Source of the DNA: Chloroflexota bacterium
GTDB taxonomy: Bacteria; Chloroflexota; Limnocylindria; Limnocylindrales; CSP1-4
Assembly (NCBI GenBank): GCA_005881055.1
Contig: VBHW01000083.1
Coordinates: forward strand, 1 to 7,359
Length of the DNA: 7,359 bases
Direction: 5' to 3'
The notes beneath the pieces were generated by a model. That model worked only from the letters and a program-made list of their open reading frames with translations, was not told the DNA's origin and ran no database searches. Shown piece after piece: positions 1-4,633 of this stretch. The position numbers and the translations under genes are program-made. Position 1 is the first letter of the stretch; every line of letters begins with the position of its first letter.

Positions 1-2143
1 CGACTGCCTCGTCGTGGGCCTGCGTGGACGCGAGGAGCACGGCCGAGGTCACCTGCTGGAGCTCCCGGAGCGCGATCGCCGCGTTGCCGTAGCGGGCCGC
101 GATCACCTCGCCCTGCTCCGTCAGCTTCAGGCGGCCGTCGACGGATCCCGGGGCCTGGGCGAGGATCGCCCGGCTCGCCGGGCCGCCGCCACGGCCGATG
201 GCCCCGCCTCGGCCGTGGAACAGCGTCAGCCGGACCCCGGCAGCGCGGGCCTCGCGGACGAGGGCCTCCTGGGCGCGGTAGAGCAGCCAGTTCGCCGCGA
301 GGAAGCCGGACTCCTTGTTCGAGTCGGAGTAGCCGAGCATGACCTCCTGACGATCCCCGCGGCCGATGAGATGGCGACGGTAGGCGCCGTCGGCGAACAG
401 GCCGCGGAGGATCTCACCGGCGGACTCCAGCGCGTCGGCCGATTCGAGGAGCGGCACGACGTCGAGCGCGGGTGTCGCCGGCGGGAGCCCGGACGTCGCG
501 CCCGCGGGGACTTCGGAGGATCCCGCAAGCGCGCCGAGCTCGAGGACCGCGAGCACGTCGCCGATTCCCCGCGTGAAGCTGATGACGTAGCGGTGGCAGG
601 CCGGCTCGCCGAACCGATCCTGGACCGCCGCCATCGCCCGGAACGTCGCGAGCACCTCCGCGGCCGGAACCCCCGGCGCCGACGGGTGCTCGGCGTCCAG
701 TCGCCCGGCTCGCGCGTCGGCGAGCGCCGCCGCATGGACCTCGGAGTGCTGGCGGACCTCGAGTGACGCGAGATGGAAGCCGAACGTCTCCACCTGCCAG
801 CGCAGGTCCTGGAGCTCGCCGTACGCGGCGCGATCGAGGCCGTCCGCCGCCAGTGCCTCCTGGAGCTCGGCGACCTCGACGACGAGGTCTCTCGCCGACT
901 CGTACCGTCCGGTGAGCGGGGCCGCCTGCTCCGTCAGTCGGGCACGGGTCCGGCGGAGCCGCTCGGCCATCGCGCCGAGTCGACGGCGGTAGGGCTCGCC
1001 GGGGAACCGCCGGTCGAGTTGGCGGACGAAGTCCGAGAGGTCGTCCGCGTCGCGGCCGAGCCGCGTCGCCAGGGGCCGCGCGAGCTGCCCGTCGGGCACG
1101 ATCGGCGAGACGGCCTGCATGAGCCGGAGCGCGACATTCTCGTAGCCGCGGAGCACGTGGTCCGCCTGGATCCGCAGCGCCTGGACGGTGATCTCGGCCG
1201 TCACGGACGGGTTGCCGTCGCGGTCGCCGCCGATCCAGCTGCCCCACTCGATGAACGCCGGAACGAGGGGCGGCCGCGTGCCGGTCGGCCGGCCGTCCGC
1301 CGCGGTCGTCGCATCGAGCGCCCGGTCGAGGCTGCGGTACAGCAGCGGCACGGCGCGGAAGAGCGTCTCGTCGAAGAACGCCATCGCCGTCCGCACCTCG
1401 TCGAGGGGCGTCGGCTGGGCGAGCCGGAGCGTCGTCGTCCGCCAGAGGATGGTGATCTCCTCACGCAGCCGTCGCCTCAGCTCGGCGTCCTCCTCGGGCG
1501 TCAGGCGACTGTCGTCGAGCCGCTCCACGAGCGCGGCGCAGCGGTGCAGCGCGAGGAGGAGGGTCCGCCGGCGGGCCTCCGTCGGATGCGCCGTGAGGAC
1601 CGGGGAGATCGCGAGCCGCTCCAGATGTGCGCGCAGGGCCGGACCCGTCGCCTCCTCGCGGGGCAGCTCGGCGAGCGCCCAGGCGGGCGAGCCTTCGATT
1701 CCCGCGCGGCCACTCGTTCGCGCACGGCGGCGCAGGGTCCGCACCCGATGGCGCTCCTCGGCGAGGTTGGCGAGCTGGAAGTAGAGCGCGAAGGCGCGGA
1801 TGAGCGCGTCGGCGCGATCGAGGCCCACTTCTGGGTCATCGACTGCCACGAGGTCGAGCTCGAGCTCGTTCGCGAGGCGCAGTCGCTCGTCCGGGTCCTC
1901 CGATCGACGGATCGCGATCGTCTTCCGGCGGATGCGCTCGACGAGGTCGAGGAGGTCGGGGCCGGATTGCTCGGCGATGACCTGGCCGAGGAGGGAGCCG
2001 AGGAGCTTGACCTCCCGCCGGAGCGGGTCCCGGGCGCCCGCCGTCCCGATGCCGCCGGGCTCCGCGCGGACAGCGGCATTGGCCACGTCCGCGATCCCGG
2101 CGCCGTTCGATCGAACCCGCTCGACGGCTCTGCGGGCGGTCAC
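1..2143 (-). CDS. ppc: Phosphoenolpyruvate carboxylase, C-terminally cut by window edge
   Basis: PEP carboxylase is a cytoplasmic anaplerotic enzyme that joins bicarbonate to phosphoenolpyruvate to give oxaloacetate and phosphate. Translation from GTG at 2143 gives 714 codons in one frame with no end inside the window. Family landmarks appear in order: LRREVKLLG near residue 41; VLTAHPTEA with the catalytic His at 186 (E. coli H138); GGDRDGN at 305-311; LEVRQ with Arg464; MLGYSDSNK at 602-610; FHGRGGAIGRGG at 642-653 with His643, Arg645 and Arg651 (E. coli H579, R581, R587); then LTEQGEV. About 170-200 C-terminal residues, including the aspartate-inhibition region, lie outside. The N-terminus is about 33 residues longer than in E. 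coli. The GTG at 2143 is chosen because GGAG sits 7 bases upstream; a GTG at 2086 and a TTG at 2191 are alternatives. The gene is divergent from the sensor kinase. The family call is near certain; the exact start is less so. Confidence 0.97.
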   Translation of the reverse strand, partial: MTARRAVERVRSNGAGIADVANAAVRAEPGGIGTAGARDPLRREVKLLGSLLGQVIAEQSGPDLLDLVERIRRKTIAIRRSEDPDERLRLANELELDLVAVDDPEVGLDRADALIRAFALYFQLANLAEERHRVRTLRRRARTSGRAGIEGSPAWALAELPREEATGPALRAHLERLAISPVLTAHPTEARRRTLLLALHRCAALVERLDDSRLTPEEDAELRRRLREEITILWRTTTLRLAQPTPLDEVRTAMAFFDETLFRAVPLLYRSLDRALDATTAADGRPTGTRPPLVPAFIEWGSWIGGDRDGNPSVTAEITVQALRIQADHVLRGYENVALRLMQAVSPIVPDGQLARPLATRLGRDADDLSDFVRQLDRRFPGEPYRRRLGAMAERLRRTRARLTEQAAPLTGRYESARDLVVEVAELQEALAADGLDRAAYGELQDLRWQVETFGFHLASLEVRQHSEVHAAALADARAGRLDAEHPSAPGVPAAEVLATFRAMAAVQDRFGEPACHRYVISFTRGIGDVLAVLELGALAGSSEVPAGATSGLPPATPALDVVPLLESADALESAGEILRGLFADGAYRRHLIGRGDRQEVMLGYSDSNKESGFLAANWLLYRAQEALVREARAAGVRLTLFHGRGGAIGRGGGPASRAILAQAPGSVDGRLKLTEQGEVIAARYGNAAIALRELQQVTSAVLLASTQAHDEAV

Positions 2144-2150
2144 GCCGTGA

Positions 2151-2154
2151 CTCC
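2151..2154 (-). promoter_or_regulatory. Ribosome binding site of ppc
   Basis: Read on the minus strand the bases are GGAG, followed by 7 bases and then the GTG at 2143. This is the best Shine-Dalgarno match near any candidate ppc start and is the main reason for preferring 2143 over the in-frame GTG at 2086. Confidence 0.6.
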
Positions 2155-2175
2155 ACGACCGTAGCGCGCCGGAGC

Positions 2176-2193
2176 CGCAACCGTCTCGCAACC
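2176..2193. repeat. Two CGCAACC direct repeats, 11-bp period, in the ppc/kinase divergent region
   Basis: CGCAACC occurs at 2176-2182 and again at 2187-2193 (GGTTGCG on the minus strand), separated by GTCT. The 11-bp period places both copies on the same face of the helix, as in tandem half-sites of an OmpR/PhoB-class regulator. It lies 33 bp upstream of the ppc GTG and 34 bp upstream of the kinase GTG, so a bound protein could affect both genes. The repeat is seen directly; the operator role is inference. Confidence 0.35.
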
Positions 2194-2214
2194 ATCGTCC
2201 GGGCGCGTGTTCTC

Positions 2215-2220
2215 TAGGCT
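2215..2220 (+). promoter_or_regulatory. Possible -10 element for the two-component operon
   Basis: TAGGCT fits the TAnnnT form of a -10 hexamer. It ends 6 bases before GTG 2227, the spacing expected if transcription began at or near the start codon and the message were leaderless. No convincing -35 hexamer is visible at the usual distance. It is the least GC-rich patch of the 83-bp intergenic gap. Confidence 0.35.
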
Positions 2221-2226
2221 TGTAAG

Positions 2227-3525
2227 GTGATGGCCGTGTCCGACCTCGATCTCGATCCGCCCCGCTCGGCCGAAGCCGGCCAGGGGAAGCTCGACCAGCT
2301 CGAGCCGCTCCGGTTCCTTCACCGCGTCGCGCGGCTGGCGACGACCGCAGGAACGTGGGAGGAGCTCCTCGAGACGATCGTCGACGAGACCCGCGACGTC
2401 CTCCACGCGGACGTCTCCTCGCTCTACCTGCTCGATCGCGACGGCGCGTACCTGACCCTCGCCGCGACGAACGGGCTCGACCGCTACCAGATCGGCCGGG
2501 CCAGGGTGCCGCACGGCGAGGGGGTCACGGGCCGGGTGGCCGCCACTCGCGAGCCGATGATCATCCCGGACGTCCGCCATGAGCCGCGCTTCCTGTGGGT
2601 GCGCGGGATCGACCAGCGGCGGTTCATCGCGTCGATGCTGTCCGTGCCGCTGTCGTGGCACGACCAGGTCGTCGGCGTCCTCAACCTGCAGACGGAGCAG
2701 CCACGGGACTTCACGCAGGCGGACGTCGAGCAGCTGTCGGCGATCGGCGACCTCCTCGCGGGGATCATCGAGAAGGGCCGCATCGCCCGCGAGGCGGAGA
2801 TGCAGGTCGAGTCGCTCAAGGCGATCGACGAGGCGCGCAGCGAGCTCATCGCCCTCGTCACCCATGAGCTCCGCACGCCCCTGGCCGTGGTTCGCGCGTA
2901 CACCGATCTCCTCGCCGACGAGCCCGCGCTCGACGGGCGCGAGTCGCGCGACCCGGAGCGGCGCTCGATCAGGGCGGGCTGGCATGACGCGACGATCGAG
3001 CAGATCGAGCGGCTCGACCGCCTCGTCGACTCGATCCTCGCCTCCGTTCGGCCCCTCCAGGAGCTGCCGGCGGAGGTCGTCCCGGTCGACGTGCGCGAGG
3101 CGGTCCAGGACGTCATCGATTCGATCCGGCCCTTGCTGCGTCGTCATCGCGTCGATGTCCGGATCCCCGTCCGCCTGTTCGTGCTCGTCGATCCGCCGCG
3201 CCTCCGCCAGATCGTCGAGCACCTCGTCGAGAACGCGGTGAAGTATGCCCCGCCGGACACGACGATCACCATCGACTGCGCGCTCGTCGAGGGCGTCGCC
3301 CATCTCGGCGTCGCCGACGAAGGGCCGGGCATCCCGATCGAATGGCGACAGCGGATCTTCGAGCCCTATGCGCGACGGGACACGCACACGGTGCGTGGCT
3401 CGGGCATCGGGCTCTTCGCGGCCCGGCGGCTCGCCGAGTCGATGGGGGCCCGCCTGTGGTGTGAGCCGAGCGAGGGGCCCGGGGCGCGGTTCGTCCTCGC
3501 GCTGCCCGCCGCGGTGGCGGTCTAG
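2227..3525 (+). CDS. GAF-domain sensor histidine kinase (soluble)
   Basis: This is a two-component sensor kinase that autophosphorylates on His and passes phosphate to a response regulator, almost surely the one encoded next. Counting from GTG 2227 there are 432 residues: a GAF domain at about 27-185 (VSSLYLLD, then PHGEGVTGRVA, then IGDLLAGIIEKG), a short helical linker, the H-box VTHELRTPLA with phosphoacceptor His213, the N-box VENAVKY (Asn336), the G1 motif DEGPGIP (364-370), the F-box RIFEPY and the G2 motif GSGIGLF (391-397). No membrane span or signal peptide is seen, so it should sense a cytoplasmic signal through GAF. The GAF resembles that of PtsP-type proteins. The loop between the two DHp helices looks longer than usual (about 230-255). 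Starts at GTG 2227, ATG 2230 or GTG 2236 are all possible: 2227/2230 suit a leaderless message, while 2236 has AAGG 8 bases upstream. The ligand is unknown. Confidence 0.95.
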   Translation: MMAVSDLDLDPPRSAEAGQGKLDQLEPLRFLHRVARLATTAGTWEELLETIVDETRDVLHADVSSLYLLDRDGAYLTLAATNGLDRYQIGRARVPHGEGVTGRVAATREPMIIPDVRHEPRFLWVRGIDQRRFIASMLSVPLSWHDQVVGVLNLQTEQPRDFTQADVEQLSAIGDLLAGIIEKGRIAREAEMQVESLKAIDEARSELIALVTHELRTPLAVVRAYTDLLADEPALDGRESRDPERRSIRAGWHDATIEQIERLDRLVDSILASVRPLQELPAEVVPVDVREAVQDVIDSIRPLLRRHRVDVRIPVRLFVLVDPPRLRQIVEHLVENAVKYAPPDTTITIDCALVEGVAHLGVADEGPGIPIEWRQRIFEPYARRDTHTVRGSGIGLFAARRLAESMGARLWCEPSEGPGARFVLALPAAVAV

Positions 3526-3529
3526 CGGG

Positions 3530-3534
3530 GGAGG
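3530..3534 (+). promoter_or_regulatory. Ribosome binding site of the response regulator
   Basis: GGAGG lies inside a G-rich run directly after the kinase stop codon (TAG, 3523-3525) and 6 bases before GTG 3541. It is a strong Shine-Dalgarno match that fixes the regulator start and supports translation from a shared transcript. Confidence 0.75.
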
Positions 3535-3540
3535 CTGCCG

Positions 3541-4287
3541 GTGCCGGCGACGCGACCACTGCGCATCCTCGTCGTCGACGACGACCCGGCGATGGTCGGC
3601 GCGATCACCGCGCTCGTCGGCACGGAGGGCCACCAGGTGATCACGGCCTACGACGGGCTGACCGCCGTGCGCCGTTTCCGCGAGGAGGGCCCGGATCTCG
3701 TCCTCCTCGACCTCGCGATGCCCGGCCCGGATGGCTTCACGGTCACCGGCCAGATGCGCGCCGGCGGCGATGTGCCGATCCTCGTCGTCTCGGGCGAGAG
3801 CACCGAGGAGGCCAAGGTGCGGGCGCTCGAGATCGGCGCCGACGACTACCTCGTCAAGCCGTTCGGGCGGGCCGAGTTGCTGGCCCGGATCTCTGCGCTC
3901 ATCCGGCGAGCCGATGCGGCCGGCGGGCGCGGTGCGGCGGGCGGCGGCCTCGCCCTCGGGACCCTGCGCCTGGAGCCCGGGCGCCACGAGGCGCGCGTCG
4001 ACGACCGCACCCTCAGCCTGACGCCGACCGAGTACCGGCTGCTCGAGGCGCTCGTCCGGGCGGGCGGCGACCTCGTGCCCCACCATCGCCTCGCCCGCGC
4101 GGGCTGGCCGGCCGAGGCCGATCCGGATCTGCTGTGGCTCAAGCCGCACCTCGCGCGGCTCCGATCGAAGATCCGTGCCGCGAGCGGGCCTGACGTCGTG
4201 GCAGTGCGCGGCGTGGGCTATCGGATGGCGGCCGAGCCGGCCCGCGAGGACGGCCCACGCCGGAAGACTCGGGCGGCCGGGCGCTGA
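3541..4287 (+). CDS. OmpR/PhoB-family response regulator
   Basis: This is a DNA-binding response regulator of 248 residues. The receiver domain covers about 7-122: acidic pocket DDD at 13-15, phosphoacceptor Asp57 within LVLLDLAMPGPDG, the switch Ser84, and Lys106 in the KPF motif. A Gly/Ala-rich linker (about 124-138) leads to a winged-helix effector domain at about 140-229 with LTPTEYRLLEAL, the recognition region KPHLARLRSKI and the terminal hairpin VAVRGVGYRM. All receiver catalytic residues are present, so it should be phosphorylatable. A basic tail of about 18 residues follows the last hairpin, and the DNA coding for it is partly duplicated after the stop. The GTG start is supported by GGAGG 6 bases upstream. 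It follows the kinase by 15 bp and is very probably cotranscribed. Its targets are unknown; the divergent ppc promoter and its own promoter are reasonable candidates. Confidence 0.96.
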   Translation: MPATRPLRILVVDDDPAMVGAITALVGTEGHQVITAYDGLTAVRRFREEGPDLVLLDLAMPGPDGFTVTGQMRAGGDVPILVVSGESTEEAKVRALEIGADDYLVKPFGRAELLARISALIRRADAAGGRGAAGGGLALGTLRLEPGRHEARVDDRTLSLTPTEYRLLEALVRAGGDLVPHHRLARAGWPAEADPDLLWLKPHLARLRSKIRAASGPDVVAVRGVGYRMAAEPAREDGPRRKTRAAGR

Positions 4288-4340
4288 TCGTCGGCGCGCC
4301 AGAGGCGGCGCGCGCCAGAAGACTCCTGCGGCCAGGCGCT
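4251..4340. repeat. Imperfect direct duplication, 35-bp units 55 bp apart
   Basis: Bases 4251-4285 and 4306-4340 match at 29 of 35 positions with no gaps. Shared blocks are GAAGACTC (4263 and 4318), GCGGCC (4273 and 4328) and GGCGCT (4280 and 4335). The first copy encodes the end of the response regulator and runs up to its stop codon; the second lies in the convergent intergenic gap. The 55-bp offset is not a multiple of three, so the second copy does not continue the protein repeat. It may be a small tandem duplication or two members of a dispersed structured repeat. Confidence 0.6.
4294..4313 (+). terminator. GC-rich hairpin after the response regulator, possible terminator
   Basis: GCGCGCC (4294-4300) pairs with GGCGCGC (4307-4313) around a 6-base loop, starting 7 bases after the regulator stop codon. 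There is no T-run after it, so it is not a classical intrinsic terminator. In high-GC genomes such stems often mark 3' ends, but that is inference. Confidence 0.35.
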
Positions 4341-4349
4341 AGAGGCCGC
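4328..4349. terminator. Second hairpin in the convergent gap, possible bidirectional terminator
   Basis: GCGGCC (4328-4333) pairs with GGCCGC (4344-4349) around a 10-base loop. It lies between the regulator (plus) and the small Cys-rich gene (minus), so it could end transcription from either side. On the minus strand it is followed by a weakly T-rich stretch containing TCTTCT. No true U-tract is present. Confidence 0.3.
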
Positions 4350-4355
4350 TCTCGG

Positions 4356-4568
4356 TCAGGTGCGTCCGCCGGCGTCGTGAGCGCGCTCGGCGCAGTCGAC
4401 CCGGCAGCCCCGCGCATCGCGGCCGCCCATCGCCGAGAAGTGGAACCATGCGGCCTGCTGCACGAGGCCGATCCGCTCGAGTCGACAGCCGCACGCCGAG
4501 CACGTGACCGGGGCGGAGTGTCCGTCGCGGACGGCATCGAATTGGAGTCGGTCTGAAGCGTCGATCAT
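4356..4568 (-). CDS. Small Cys/His-rich protein of unknown function, putative zinc-binding
   Basis: This 70-residue protein was not assigned to a named family. Cysteines fall at 23, 26 and 28 (CSACGC) and at 55 and 59 (CRVDC), with His43 in WFHF and His64 in the final ERAHD. A CxxC knuckle plus a second Cys pair about 30 residues later suggests a compact zinc ribbon or similar metal site; this is inference from spacing. No membrane segment or signal peptide is seen. Evidence that it is a gene: the third codon positions are strongly G/C, the Cys/His pattern is ordered, the start is ATG with GAGGG 9 bases upstream, and it fills the gap neatly after gltB on the same strand (about 72 bp). It may be cotranscribed with gltB. 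It converges with the response regulator, whose stop is 68 bp away. Confidence 0.7.
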   Translation of the reverse strand: MIDASDRLQFDAVRDGHSAPVTCSACGCRLERIGLVQQAAWFHFSAMGGRDARGCRVDCAERAHDAGGRT

Positions 4569-4577
4569 CTCTCGCTG

Positions 4578-4582
4578 CCCTC
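4578..4582 (-). promoter_or_regulatory. Ribosome binding site of the small Cys-rich gene
   Basis: GAGGG on the minus strand lies 9 bases before ATG 4568, slightly far but acceptable. It supports translation of the 70-residue frame from that ATG. Confidence 0.5.
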
Positions 4583-4587
4583 GTGGC

Positions 4588-4607
4588 GCCGCCCGCTGCC
4601 CGGCGGC
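4588..4607 (-). other. Hairpin between gltB and the small Cys-rich gene
   Basis: GCCGCC and GGCGGC arms (4588-4593 and 4602-4607) can pair around an 8-base loop. The stem lies just before the ribosome binding site of the small gene and just after the gltB end. No T-run follows, so it may be a processing or stability element in a shared transcript, a weak terminator, or a chance product of high GC. Confidence 0.25.
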
Positions 4608-4633
4608 CAGCCTGGGCCGTTCTGCTACCCGCC

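Noticed and set aside
14..766. A 250-codon open frame on the plus strand at the left edge
   Set aside because: It lies opposite the catalytic part of ppc (GYSDSN and FHGRGG motifs) and has no recognisable domain.
2087..2110. GTG 2086 as the ppc start
   Set aside because: The sequence upstream offers only a weak ribosome binding match, while GTG 2143 has GGAG at 7 bases. It is kept only as an alternative.
773..2164. A 463-codon open frame on the plus strand opposite ppc
   Set aside because: The minus strand here is PEP carboxylase with catalytic motifs in a single frame. The plus-strand product has no domain and matches the composition of antisense shadows.
2140..4149. A 669-codon open frame on the minus strand, opposite the kinase and regulator
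   Set aside because: It is antisense to two genes with clear family motifs. Its Arg/Asp/Glu/Leu-rich low-information sequence shows no recognisable domain and is the usual by-product of strong GC third-position bias on the other strand.
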